A DNA stretch of 64,000 nt from Bifidobacterium psychraerophilum (GTDB lineage: Bacteria > Actinomycetota > Actinomycetes > Actinomycetales > Bifidobacteriaceae), in NCBI RefSeq assembly GCF_000741705.1, contig NZ_JGZI01000010.1:186001-250000 (forward strand), read 5' to 3'. Shown one piece after another: positions 48,567 through 57,539 of this stretch. How positions within the stretch are numbered: position 1 is the stretch's first letter; the number at the start of each line of letters is the position of its first letter. Made by a program: the position numbers and the translations under genes. A model generated the notes under the pieces. The model did no database searches. It saw nothing but the letters and a program-made list of their open reading frames with translations, and was not told the DNA's origin.

Positions 48567-49745
48567 TTACTTGGTCAGCTGGTCGAATTTGTCCTGCGTG
48601 ACATATCCGGCTTTGACCAGATCGCTCAGATTGTCCTTGGTGATGCTCACCGGATCCAGCAGCTTCGAAGGCACCTCGATGGTGTTGTTGTTGAACTTGC
48701 CGTTGAGCCCGGTCACTTCCTTGCCTTCGGCGATTTCGATGATCATGTCGTATACCGCGTCCGCGAGGTCGTTGACGTTCTTGAATACCGTCTGGCCTTG
48801 CAGTCCCTGGCTGATGTTGGCGACGGCGATCTCCATGGCGTCCTGACCGGTCATGAATGGCCAGCTATCGGTGCCCGGCTGCATGTCAGGCCGCTTCGAC
48901 TGGATCGCGTTGATGACGCCTTGCGTGATCCCGTCGTAGGGGCTGAGCACCGCGTTGAGCTTTTGGCCTTGGGAGTATGTGGAATCAAGGATCGACTCCA
49001 TATCCTTCTGGGCCTGCTCGGTTTTCCAGGATTGCACCGAGATCTTCTGCCAGTCGTCGACTGTGAAGTCCTTCGTCACGCCTCCGCCGTGGTTCGACGG
49101 TGAGACCAGCACTCCCGATTCGAAATACGGTTGCAGCAGATCCCACGCGCCCTTGAAGAAATACTTGGCGTTGTTGTCATCGGGCGAACCCGTGAACAGT
49201 TCGATGTTGAAGGGGCCTTTGGCTCCGTCTTTGAGACCCAGCGAATCGATGAGGTAGTTGGCCTCCAGAACGCCGACCTGTTCCAGTTGGAAGGTCGCAT
49301 AATAATCAACGGCCTTGGTGTTCATGATCAGACGGTCGTAGGCGATGACCTTGGTGCCGGCATCGCGGGCCTTCTCGACCGCTGGCCCGACCGCCGTGCC
49401 GTCCTTCGCGGCGACGACCACGATCTTCGCGTCATTGTTGACCATGTTCTCGATATCCGAATTCTGCTGTGCGGGCTTATCGTCCGCAAAGGACAGGATG
49501 ACCTTGTACCCGGCATCTTCAAGCTTGGCTTTGAGGTTGTTGCCGTCCTTGTTCCACCGTTCCTCGGACTTCGTCGGCATCGAGATGCCGATCGTGGCGC
49601 CTTTCTCCAAGGATGAGGACTCTCCCGTGGATGTGCCCGAACGGGTGCCGCCGCAGGCGCCCAGCCCGACCACCATGGCGAGGCCCGTGGCCGCAGCCAG
49701 GACTTTGACCATCCTTCTACCTAGTGTTCCACCCATTGCTTTCAT
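48567..49745 (-). CDS. Sugar-binding lipoprotein (ChvE-like)
   Basis: A 392-residue periplasmic-binding-protein-fold lipoprotein. A basic N-terminus and hydrophobic stretch end in the lipobox VGLGAC with Cys31 as the lipidation site. The mature part begins GATIGISMPTKSEERW, typical of the ChvE/multiple-monosaccharide group, and contains DDWQKISVQSW and SPYDGITQGVINAIQ. It captures monosaccharides for the permease and ATPase that follow. ATG 49745 has GGAG upstream. Divergent from the ROK regulator, which probably controls it. Confidence 0.93.
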   Translation of the reverse strand: MKAMGGTLGRRMVKVLAAATGLAMVVGLGACGGTRSGTSTGESSSLEKGATIGISMPTKSEERWNKDGNNLKAKLEDAGYKVILSFADDKPAQQNSDIENMVNNDAKIVVVAAKDGTAVGPAVEKARDAGTKVIAYDRLIMNTKAVDYYATFQLEQVGVLEANYLIDSLGLKDGAKGPFNIELFTGSPDDNNAKYFFKGAWDLLQPYFESGVLVSPSNHGGGVTKDFTVDDWQKISVQSWKTEQAQKDMESILDSTYSQGQKLNAVLSPYDGITQGVINAIQSKRPDMQPGTDSWPFMTGQDAMEIAVANISQGLQGQTVFKNVNDLADAVYDMIIEIAEGKEVTGLNGKFNNNTIEVPSKLLDPVSITKDNLSDLVKAGYVTQDKFDQLTK

Positions 49746-49978
49746 GCGTTCTCCTTCTTCATTGAGGGAAGCGGCGGACTGCCTTGTCCACCAATCTGAT
49801 CTCTGATTCAGATGTGTTTATCACTATACAGTCTTGTGTTCAAGTCTTCAACTCAATAAGCAACAATATTAATGTTTGAATTCATGTCTTGAATATATAA
49901 AGGGTGTTTGTTAAAGAAATACCCTATTCATCCCCATTCAGTCGTCATAGGGCTTCACAGCTTGTATGCTAGATTGCT
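49746..49978. promoter_or_regulatory. Divergent control region, importer / ROK regulator
   Basis: AT-rich DNA with TTCAAG at 49839-49844 and its inverted form CTTGAA at 49888-49893, GTCTTG at 49831 and 49886, and the palindrome TGAATTCA within 49877-49884. These are candidate ROK operator halves. On the plus strand TATGCT (49965-49970) is positioned as the -10 box of the ROK gene. Confidence 0.45.
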
Positions 49979-51151
49979 ATGACAGCACGATTCTTCGGCT
50001 CCCAGTCCTCATTGCGAGAGGCCAACCGGGCTACCTTGCTTAAGACCGTGCGCAACTACGGTGCCATGACCCAGGTCGAACTCGCCGAGAACACGGGCCT
50101 GTCCACGGCGACCGTATCCAATCTGGTGCGTCAGCTGGTCGACGAGGATGTGGTCGAAACCAAGGCGACGATCCGCAACGGACGCCGTGCGACCCTGGTG
50201 GCGCTCACCCGTCGCCAGGGTATCGGCGTTGGCGTGCACATCGAACGACGTCATATGCGTGTGGTGCTGATGGACTTCGCCAAGGTGGTGCTCTCCGAGC
50301 GCGGTATGCCGTTGGCGCTGAACCATCGTCCCGATTCGACCATTGAACGGATCATGGTGCTCATCAAGGAGATGGTGAGCGCGATAGGTGCCGCCATCGA
50401 CGAAATCGTGGGCATCGGGCTGGCGGTGGGCGCACCGCTTGACTACCGCACCCATGCGGTCGCGATACCTGGGATCCTGCATGGGTGGGAGGGCATGGAT
50501 CTTACCGCGCCCTTCCGCACCGCATTCAATGTTCCGGTGAATGTGGACAATGACGCCAATGCCTCGGCATTCACCGAAATGCGCATCGGAGCCGCCAACG
50601 GCGTCGACAACTTCGTGTACATCCATGCCGATGACGGCGTGGGGTCGGGCATCGTGATCAACGGAAGGCTCCTGCGCGGCATCACCGGCCTTGCCGGCGA
50701 GATCGGTCATATACAGGTCGACCCGCTCGGCAGCATCTGCAGCTGCGGCAACCGTGGATGCCTGAACACCGTGGTCGACGAGGATCGATTGGTCTCCCTG
50801 CTCAGCGTGACCCACGGGAACATGACGCTTGAGGACCTGGTGAAGATGACCAACGACGCGGATCCGGGATGCCGCCGTGTGGTCTCGGATGCCGCCTTGC
50901 GCATCGGCAGCGTCGCGGCCGATCTATGCATCTGCGTCGATCCCGAGATAGTGGTCCTGGGCGGCACCCTGTCCACCACGGGTGATGTGTTCCTCGATCC
51001 CTTCCGCGAATCGCTGCAACGGCTGCTCTTCCCCGATGCCTTGACCCCGATGCAGGTCAGATCCGCCGCGCATCCGGTGTTCAACGCGGCGATCGGTGGC
51101 GCGCTGATGTCCATCGAGAAGGCGGACAACACCATCGGAATCAGGTCATGA
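49979..51151 (+). CDS. ROK family transcriptional regulator
   Basis: A 390-residue NagC/XylR-type repressor. The N-terminal winged helix (MTQVELAENTGLSTATVSNLV, about 30-50) is followed by a ROK sugar-kinase fold with DNDANASAFTEMR, the GVGSGIVINGRLLRG loop, and zinc-site GEIGHIQVD...CSCGNRGCLNT (about 240-260). It probably senses a sugar or sugar phosphate and controls the divergent importer and itself. There is no ribosome site before ATG 49979, which lies eight bases after a -10-like TATGCT, so the message may be leaderless. Confidence 0.92.
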   Translation: MTARFFGSQSSLREANRATLLKTVRNYGAMTQVELAENTGLSTATVSNLVRQLVDEDVVETKATIRNGRRATLVALTRRQGIGVGVHIERRHMRVVLMDFAKVVLSERGMPLALNHRPDSTIERIMVLIKEMVSAIGAAIDEIVGIGLAVGAPLDYRTHAVAIPGILHGWEGMDLTAPFRTAFNVPVNVDNDANASAFTEMRIGAANGVDNFVYIHADDGVGSGIVINGRLLRGITGLAGEIGHIQVDPLGSICSCGNRGCLNTVVDEDRLVSLLSVTHGNMTLEDLVKMTNDADPGCRRVVSDAALRIGSVAADLCICVDPEIVVLGGTLSTTGDVFLDPFRESLQRLLFPDALTPMQVRSAAHPVFNAAIGGALMSIEKADNTIGIRS

Positions 51152-51172
51152 CTAGCTCAGAGAGGAGATAAC

Positions 51173-52027
51173 ATGACCGGTAATGACCATCAGCCTCTTC
51201 TGGAGACCGTGGATGTTTCCTTGCGCTTCGGCTTCATCGAGGCCTTGAAGAACGTGAACCTGACGATCAACCGTCGTGAGGTGCTCGCCGTCGTGGGCGA
51301 CAACGGAGCGGGAAAATCGACCCTTGTCAAAACCCTCGCCGGTTTTTACCAGCCCAATGACGGGCAGCTGCTCTGGAAATCGGAGCCTGTTTCGATTTCG
51401 AATATCCGGGAGGCGAATGAACTGGGCATAGCCTCGGTGTTCCAGGATCCAGAATTCTGCGAGAATCTGGATGTCGCATCGAATCTGTTCCTCGGCAAGG
51501 AGAAACGCTCGACCTTCCGAAGAAGGGACGACGAAGGCATGTACCGTGAGGCGAAGGCCGTGCTGAGAACACTCTCCTCGGTGATCCGCATAGGACAGCC
51601 GATAGCTTCGCTGTCCAAAGGGCAGCGGCAGACCGTCTCCATCGCGCGCACCCTGCTGAGCGACCCCGAACTGATACTCCTCGACGAACCGACCGCATCC
51701 CTCTCGGTGATGCAGACCGCCGAGGTCCTTTCCTACATCAAACGTCTGCGAAGCGAGAACCATTCGGTGCTGATGATATGTCATGATCTTCCCGATGTCT
51801 TCGCCGTCGCGGACCGGATCATCGTGATGAGGCAGGGACGCATCAAGGGCGTCCATTACACCAAGGAGACCAGTTACGAGCAGATCATCGCCGAGATCGC
51901 GGGCGTGAACGCCAGCGGACAGCCTTTCGAGGATGAACGGCAGACGCAGATCGTCGTCAACAATATGATCGCCCAGCATCACCTCATCGATCGATCGATG
52001 AAACGCAATCTGTATGAAACGCAGTGA
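51173..52027 (+). CDS. Single-domain sugar ABC ATPase, no adjacent permease
   Basis: A 284-residue single ABC module of the carbohydrate uptake type: Walker A GDNGAGKST (about 42-50), a Q-loop in VFQDPEF, the signature as SLSKGQRQTVSIAR rather than LSGGQ, and Walker B LILLDEPTASLS. Typical class 2 sugar ATPases are twice this size; this resembles their first half or FrcA-type single ATPases. GAGGAG precedes ATG 51173 by five bases and the gene starts 21 bases after the ROK stop, so the two are co-transcribed. No permease or binding protein lies downstream; it might serve the divergent importer or one elsewhere. Confidence 0.85.
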   Translation: MTGNDHQPLLETVDVSLRFGFIEALKNVNLTINRREVLAVVGDNGAGKSTLVKTLAGFYQPNDGQLLWKSEPVSISNIREANELGIASVFQDPEFCENLDVASNLFLGKEKRSTFRRRDDEGMYREAKAVLRTLSSVIRIGQPIASLSKGQRQTVSIARTLLSDPELILLDEPTASLSVMQTAEVLSYIKRLRSENHSVLMICHDLPDVFAVADRIIVMRQGRIKGVHYTKETSYEQIIAEIAGVNASGQPFEDERQTQIVVNNMIAQHHLIDRSMKRNLYETQ

Positions 52028-52053
52028 GCCGAAGGGCTCGGGAAGGGATCAGC

Positions 52054-52392
52054 ATGGAGTATGTGCTATACGCGGGAATCGCCATAGTGGGCGTGGCCAT
52101 CGGAGTGTTCTTCGGGGCGTTGCCGCTGCGCAGCAGCGAGATGAATGACCGACAGCAGAAGCACTCGTCCTTGGTCGGCATGATCGCCCTTGGTGTGGTC
52201 GCGGTGCTGATCATCATCGGACAGGATGCCGCGTCATGGATCGCGATCGCCGCACTGTTCATAGGCTTCGGTGCAGGGAAGATCCCCGTCCTCCATCGCG
52301 CGCTCATCCACCGCTGGCCGTATCTCAAGGCCACACCGGGCACGAAAGGCAAAGGTCAGGGCAAAGGCTCCGGCAAACAGGGCCGACGCTAG
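52054..52392 (+). CDS. Small membrane protein with basic tail, unknown function
   Basis: A 112-residue protein with three hydrophobic stretches (about 3-25, 40-57, 60-77) and a Lys/Gly-rich C-terminal tail. I do not recognise a family. It begins 26 bases after the orphan ATPase stop, behind AAGGGAT, and so is probably the third gene of the ROK operon. It is too short and lacks signatures for a sugar permease. Confidence 0.6.
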   Translation: MEYVLYAGIAIVGVAIGVFFGALPLRSSEMNDRQQKHSSLVGMIALGVVAVLIIIGQDAASWIAIAALFIGFGAGKIPVLHRALIHRWPYLKATPGTKGKGQGKGSGKQGRR

Positions 52393-52470
52393 ACGCTAAC
52401 CATCATGCCCCCTGCGGGCACGCCACGAACGGCATACCCGATCCGGATGCGCCACTTGCCATTGCGGTCT

Positions 52471-53305
52471 TCAGCGTTCGAAGAGGGTGTGCGTATTGTT
52501 CCAGATCCGCCGGGTCGTTCCCGCGTGATTCATCGTATAGAGGTGGATGCCGTCGACGCCCCGGGCCAGCAGGTCGCTGATCTGCTCCGAAGCGTAGATG
52601 ATCCCGGCCTCGCGAAGGGACTCCTGGTCATCCCCCCCAGCGATCCAATATCCGAGTAAGGCCTTCGGGTATCCTCGAACCGCACATCGAGACCATACGT
52701 CTGATCTGGGCCGCGCTGGTGACCGGCATTATCCCGGCCTCGACGGGAACGGTGATCCCCGCCGCACGGGCCTTGTCGATGAAGTTCAGAAAGTCGGCGT
52801 TGTCGAAGAACAACTGTGAGATCAACCGCTCGGCACCCGCGTCCACCTTGGTCTTCAGATGACGGATGTCCTCGTCGAGGCTTGCCGCCAGCGGATGGCA
52901 CTCCGGGTAGCAGGCTGCGAAGACCTGCATATCCGGCTTGTGCTCTCTGATGTAGGTGACCAGATCGCTGGCATGGTCGAATACATGGGCGGGTTCGCGG
53001 TCGGGAAGCACATTGCCGCCCAAAGCCAGAACAGCGGATACTCCTGCGGCCTCGAAAAGGCCGAGTTCCTCGTCTATCGTCTGCTGATCGGCGTAGAGCG
53101 CCGTCAGATGGGCCACGGCCGGAATGCCGTATTCGGCCTTGACGGTGTGCGCTATCCGTGCCGTGACGGTGCGATCCGATTGTTTGCCGGTGCCGTAGGT
53201 CACCGAGATGAAATCGGGGTCGACGCCCTGAAGACCGTCCAGGGTGTCATAGATGGTTCCCACCGGGGTATTGCGCTTCGGTGGGAACACCTCCAAAGAG
53301 AACAT
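52471..53305 (-). pseudogene. metF: 5,10-methylenetetrahydrofolate reductase, frameshifted
   Basis: MetF makes 5-methyltetrahydrofolate for methionine synthesis. From ATG 53305 (MFSLEVFPPKR; TTG 53317 is an alternative) the frame reads 225 residues of clear MetF, including SVTYGTG, HLTAL and GIMPVTSAAQIRRM, then stops at TGA 52628. Dropping one G from the run of seven at 52632-52638 continues through DDQESLREAGIIYASEQ and GIHLYTMNHAG to a stop at 52471, giving the normal length of about 277. So the gene is one base out of frame. It could be a sequencing error, a true mutation, or slippage-dependent expression. It starts 14 bases after metE, so the two form an operon. Confidence 0.88.
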
Positions 53306-53318
53306 CGTGGAATGCAAC

Positions 53319-55631
53319 TCAGTGCCCCAGACGCGCACGCACGGCCTTCGCCGCAGCGACCATATGCTCAAGGCTCGGCCACGTTTCGGCGTTGCCTCGT
53401 GTTTTGAGACCGCAGTCAGGATTGATCCATACGGACGAGGCGTCCATCTTGTCCAGGATGTTGCCGATGCGTTCCTCGATCTCCTGCTGTGACGGGATGC
53501 GCGGTGAATGGATGTCGTATACGCCCGGACCGGCCTCAGTCTCGAAATGAGCATCCTGGATGGCGTCAAGAACCGTGAGATCGGAGCGTGAGGCTTCGAA
53601 GGAAATCACATCAGCGTCCATCGCATCGATGTCACGGATGATGTCGTTGAATTCGGAGTAGCACATATGCGTGTGTATCTGCGTCCCGGGCTTGACGCCG
53701 GAATGCACCAGACGGAAGGCGGGTATGGCCCAATCGAGGTACTGCGCATGCCAATCGCTTTTGCGCAGCGGAAGCTTTTCACGCAGAGCCGCCTCGTCGA
53801 TCTGGATCACCTTGATGCCGGCCGCTTCCAGATCAAGGACCTCGTCACGGATGGCGAGTGCGAGCTGGGTCGTCTGCTGCTCGTGGGTGATGTCTTCACG
53901 TGGCCAGGACCAGTTCAGAATCGTCACCGGACCGGTCAGCATGCCTTTGACCACACGCTCTGTCCTCGATTGCGCATAGGCGCTCCAGGCCACGGTGATC
54001 GGCTTCGCCCTGGAGACATCCGACCATACGATGGGGGGCTTCACGCAGCGGGTGCCATAGGACTGCACCCAGGCGTTCTTCGTGAAGAGGAAGCCATTGA
54101 GATTCTGACCGAAGTATTCGACCATGTCATTGCGTTCGAACTCGCCGTGCACCAGCACATCGAGACCGATCGCCTCCTGCTTCGCCAGCACGGCATCGAT
54201 CTGCGATCTGATGAAGGCGTCGTACTCCTCCTGGCTGATCTCACCATGACGGAGCTTCGCGCGTTCCGCGCGGACCTCCTTCGTCTGGGGGAAGGAACCG
54301 ATGGTGGTCGTCGGCAGCACGGGAAGATGGAGTTCCTCGCGTTGCAGGCGCTGGCGCTCACTGCGCGCAGGCTGACGGTTGAGTTCATCCTCGGTGAGTG
54401 CGGCGATACGACTGACCACGGACTCATCCGCCGTCACACGTCGTCCGTCGAAAAGCGATTGGTTGCGCTTCAGGCTTTCGGAAGCCCTGCGCTCCTCGTC
54501 GCCTGCATCGGCGAGATCGGCGATCTCCTTCAGTTCATCCAGCTTCTCCACGGCGAATGCGAAATGACGGCGTACCTGCTCGTCCAGACCATCCTCGTTC
54601 GCCACACTGAAGGGAACGTGGAGCAGTGAGCTCGCTGTGGAGACCGCGACGCGCGACGTGACCTTGCGCACGGCGTCCAGGATGCCGAGACTCACCGCAT
54701 AATCATTACGCCAGATGTTGCGTCCGTTCACCACTCCGGCGAATATCGTGGTCTGCTCCGGCACACCGAACTTCGCCAGGGCCGCAAGATTCTCATCCTT
54801 GCCTTCGACGAAGTCGAGACCGATGCCGTCGAAGCCCAGCAGCGCCAGGGTCTCATAGGAATCGCCCACATGACCGAAGTAGGTCTGCAGCAGAAGTCGA
54901 ACGCTGCCTTCCTGCGCACGCCGTGACGGCAGGATCTTCGCATAGAGGCTTTTGAAGAGCTCGATATCCCCGCGTTCCTTGTCAAGAACCAGATAGGGCT
55001 CGTCGAACTGCACCCAGTCCGCGCCCAATGACGCGAAACGCTGCAGCACCGAAGCGTAGGCCGATGCCACCTGATCGATAAGACCACGGTCGATGGCCAA
55101 CGGAGCGCCTTCCGGACGACGGGCCAATTTAAGGAAGGTATAGGGGCCGATCAGCACCGGCTTCGTCACGATACCGAGCGCCTTCGCCTCCTCGAACTCA
55201 CGGAAGGGTTTATCCCCGGCCAGTGTGATGGATACCGAATCGTCGATTTCGGGAACGAGGTAATGGTAGTTGGTGGTGAACCACTTCTTCATCGGCAACG
55301 CGGTGACGTCGCCCTTCTCCCCCTGATACCCGCGGCCCATCGCGAAAAGCGTGTCCTCGGGTGAAAGTGCGAGACGCTTGTATCGTTGCGGAATCGCGCC
55401 AAGCAGTATCGAAGTGTCCAGAAGCTGGTCGTAGTAGCTGAAGTCATTGCTGGGGATCAGCCCAATGCCGGCTTTCCGCTGGATGTTCCAATGGCGTTCG
55501 CGAAGCCCTTTGGCCGTGGCCTTCACGTCATCGATGCCGTGCTTGCCTCTCCAATAGCCCTCGATGCTTTTCTTCAGCTCCCGATCGGAACCGATGCGGG
55601 GGAAACCGACTACAGATGTGGGCACGGACAT
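53319..55631 (-). CDS. metE: Cobalamin-independent methionine synthase
   Basis: A 770-residue zinc enzyme moving the methyl group from 5-methyltetrahydrofolate-polyglutamate to homocysteine. The N-terminal barrel begins [18 protein letters not shown]; the C-terminal catalytic barrel has [23 protein letters not shown], and the zinc ligands around HTHMCYSEF and the late Cys in [14 protein letters not shown] 55631 follows GGAGG. No riboswitch or T-box is evident in the 180-base upstream gap. It is followed directly by metF, which supplies its methyl donor. Confidence 0.96.
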   Translation of the reverse strand: MSVPTSVVGFPRIGSDRELKKSIEGYWRGKHGIDDVKATAKGLRERHWNIQRKAGIGLIPSNDFSYYDQLLDTSILLGAIPQRYKRLALSPEDTLFAMGRGYQGEKGDVTALPMKKWFTTNYHYLVPEIDDSVSITLAGDKPFREFEEAKALGIVTKPVLIGPYTFLKLARRPEGAPLAIDRGLIDQVASAYASVLQRFASLGADWVQFDEPYLVLDKERGDIELFKSLYAKILPSRRAQEGSVRLLLQTYFGHVGDSYETLALLGFDGIGLDFVEGKDENLAALAKFGVPEQTTIFAGVVNGRNIWRNDYAVSLGILDAVRKVTSRVAVSTASSLLHVPFSVANEDGLDEQVRRHFAFAVEKLDELKEIADLADAGDEERRASESLKRNQSLFDGRRVTADESVVSRIAALTEDELNRQPARSERQRLQREELHLPVLPTTTIGSFPQTKEVRAERAKLRHGEISQEEYDAFIRSQIDAVLAKQEAIGLDVLVHGEFERNDMVEYFGQNLNGFLFTKNAWVQSYGTRCVKPPIVWSDVSRAKPITVAWSAYAQSRTERVVKGMLTGPVTILNWSWPREDITHEQQTTQLALAIRDEVLDLEAAGIKVIQIDEAALREKLPLRKSDWHAQYLDWAIPAFRLVHSGVKPGTQIHTHMCYSEFNDIIRDIDAMDADVISFEASRSDLTVLDAIQDAHFETEAGPGVYDIHSPRIPSQQEIEERIGNILDKMDASSVWINPDCGLKTRGNAETWPSLEHMVAAAKAVRARLGH

Positions 55632-55813
55632 GAAACCTCCAATGGATGATAGGCGACTGTTGAAGACTAGCAAAACACTGAAGGAACAGAGTAATCAGGC
55701 GGATTGATGTGTCGCTATAAATCCGATTGATACATACTGCGGGGCGATGGCCTCTTCCGTGACGGGACCGGGTGGCCGACGACGATGCGCCCGCCCCATC
55801 ACGGTGCCGGGAA

Positions 55814-56368
55814 TCAGAAATCGTGGGGGCCGAGGACGGCGAGCAGGGTGCCGCTATGCACCTGCCATTCCTTGAAGGGCTGGTCGGAAGCGAATATCGC
55901 GATATTGGCGGGAGACATGCCCAGATTCAACAGATCCAGCAGTGCGGGGTCGGAGTCCGATGTGGCGAGCCATTGGCAGCTGATGGATACCGTCGGTTCA
56001 TGGCCGAGGACCATCAGCACCTTGCGTTTGGTCTTCGTGGCCTGGAGTTCGTCGAGAACGGACTGGACACCGCCCTCATAGAGGCTTTGACGCATATCGA
56101 CCTTGGGTTTGTCCCCGAAGACCTTGAGCATGCGCTCCAAGGTCTGACGCGCCCTATCCGCACCTGAGCAGGCTATACGGTCAGGCATCAGATCCATCGA
56201 CATCAGGCCTTTGGCGACGGTTTTCGCCTGTTTGGCACCCTTTTCCGTAAGCTGCCTGGCCCGGTCGTCGACGCTGCCGAAGGCATCCGCCTTGCCATGC
56301 CGCATGACCACCAGCACATACTCATATGAATGGGCCCGCTTCGCCACTTTGCTGATCTTCACACCCAT
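55814..56368 (-). CDS. SixA-like histidine phosphatase
   Basis: A 184-residue histidine phosphatase of the SixA branch. The nucleophile lies in VVMRHGKAD (about residue 24), the Arg contact in CSGADRARQT and the second His in MVLGHEPTV. SixA in E. coli dephosphorylates phosphohistidine in PTS-related phosphotransfer; here the target is unknown. ATG 56368 has AAAGG upstream. It lies 34 bases after trmI and is probably co-transcribed. Confidence 0.85.
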   Translation of the reverse strand: MGVKISKVAKRAHSYEYVLVVMRHGKADAFGSVDDRARQLTEKGAKQAKTVAKGLMSMDLMPDRIACSGADRARQTLERMLKVFGDKPKVDMRQSLYEGGVQSVLDELQATKTKRKVLMVLGHEPTVSISCQWLATSDSDPALLDLLNLGMSPANIAIFASDQPFKEWQVHSGTLLAVLGPHDF

Positions 56369-56402
56369 ACCGCGTACCTTTCAACGGCCGGCACTGCCCC
56401 GG

Positions 56403-57458
56403 TCACTTCTTCGGATCGTCTGGTGCGTCGTGCTCGATGACGCTGCGTTGATGGTCAAGATCCCTGATGACCTTTCTCAATTTCCTATCGGAGATATCCC
56501 GAAGCTCCAACGCCTCGAACGATTCACGAGCACCCTCACCATCAACATCAGTATACGTGTCTTTGGACCCACGCTCACGCCTGCGCAGGGCCGGGGATCC
56601 CTCTGTCATCGCGCGCGCGATCACCAGGAAACCGGTGTGGGCGATCATCTGATGATCGGGACGCACCGAAAGCCCCTGCGCCTTCCAGCTGCGCTCCAAA
56701 GTCTCATCGATCGTGGGTTCCGTCCAACGCTCCGAATCCCTGAGTGCATCCGCCAAACGACTCATCTGCGTGGTGGTGGTGATATAGCAGGTGAGCACAC
56801 CACCGGGTGCGATGACCCTTTCCACCTGATCCAGGCGGTTCCAGGGATCGAGCATATCCAGCACCACGCGGTCGAAACTGTGCTCCTCCAAGCCGGCCGC
56901 GACGGAATCGAAGTCTCCCTGAAGCAGCTGCCACCATTGCGGCTCGCCGCCGAAATACACCGTTGCATTCGCCTGCGCTATCCGGGCGAATTCAGGGCGA
57001 AGCTCGATCGTGGTCAGCGAACCCCGCTCACCCACAGCGTCGAGAAGATGGATGCTGAGGGATCCCGAACCGGCTCCGGATTCAAGAACCCTCATCCCGG
57101 TGCGGATGTCACCGAGACTCAGCACCTGGGCGATATCCTTCGGATACATGATCTGGGCGCCCCTCGGCATCGAAAGGACGTAATCGGCCAGACGAGGCCT
57201 CATCACCGCATACTGCCATCCGCCGATCGCCCTGGCGGCCTTCCAGGGCTTGCGCCTGTCGTCATCCGTGGCCTCGCGTTTGGTCGTTGCGGTGACGATG
57301 ACGCTCCCCTCGCTCAGGCCGATCACATCGTCATGCCGGATATGGCCATGCGGGGTCTGGATGACGGCACCGTGCTCCAATTGGGTGGTGATCATATTCC
57401 CTTTGCGATCGGAAAGCTGGACCTTTTCCCCAACTTCCAGAGGGCCGCGCAGTGCCAT
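56403..57458 (-). CDS. trmI: tRNA (adenine-58-N1)-methyltransferase
   Basis: A 351-residue SAM-dependent enzyme that forms m1A58 in the tRNA T-loop. An N-terminal beta domain (about 1-80) is followed by the Rossmann core with VLESGAGSGSLSIHLL (SAM motif I), TTIELRPEFA, DRVVLDMLDPW (motif IV) and GGVLTCYITTTTQ. The C-terminal 60 residues are a charged, non-conserved tail. ATG 57458 gives the standard family start. Between the exporter operon and the SixA-like gene, same direction. Confidence 0.93.
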   Translation of the reverse strand: MALRGPLEVGEKVQLSDRKGNMITTQLEHGAVIQTPHGHIRHDDVIGLSEGSVIVTATTKREATDDDRRKPWKAARAIGGWQYAVMRPRLADYVLSMPRGAQIMYPKDIAQVLSLGDIRTGMRVLESGAGSGSLSIHLLDAVGERGSLTTIELRPEFARIAQANATVYFGGEPQWWQLLQGDFDSVAAGLEEHSFDRVVLDMLDPWNRLDQVERVIAPGGVLTCYITTTTQMSRLADALRDSERWTEPTIDETLERSWKAQGLSVRPDHQMIAHTGFLVIARAMTEGSPALRRRERGSKDTYTDVDGEGARESFEALELRDISDRKLRKVIRDLDHQRSVIEHDAPDDPKK

Positions 57459-57481
57459 GTCTTATCCTTCTCCGCCCAGAC

Positions 57482-57527
57482 CTTCGTGCTGGTCACCGGC
57501 TGCATCGCAGAGGTGACCAGCACGAAG
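57482..57527 (-). terminator. Terminator-like hairpin after ABC exporter genes
   Basis: Sixteen bases at 57482-57497 pair perfectly with 57512-57527 around a 14-base loop, starting 13 bases after the exporter stop. It separates the exporter from trmI; no T-run follows. Confidence 0.65.
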
Positions 57528-57539
57528 TGATCCGAGCTG

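Noticed and set aside
52530-52901. 123-codon minus-strand frame overlapping the metF 3-prime part
   Set aside because: It is in the third frame and does not encode either half of MetF; the real continuation is the frame reached by removing one G.
55632-55813. Possible methionine riboswitch or T-box before metE
   Set aside because: No conserved T-box sequence, SAM-riboswitch core or terminator/antiterminator pair could be recognised.
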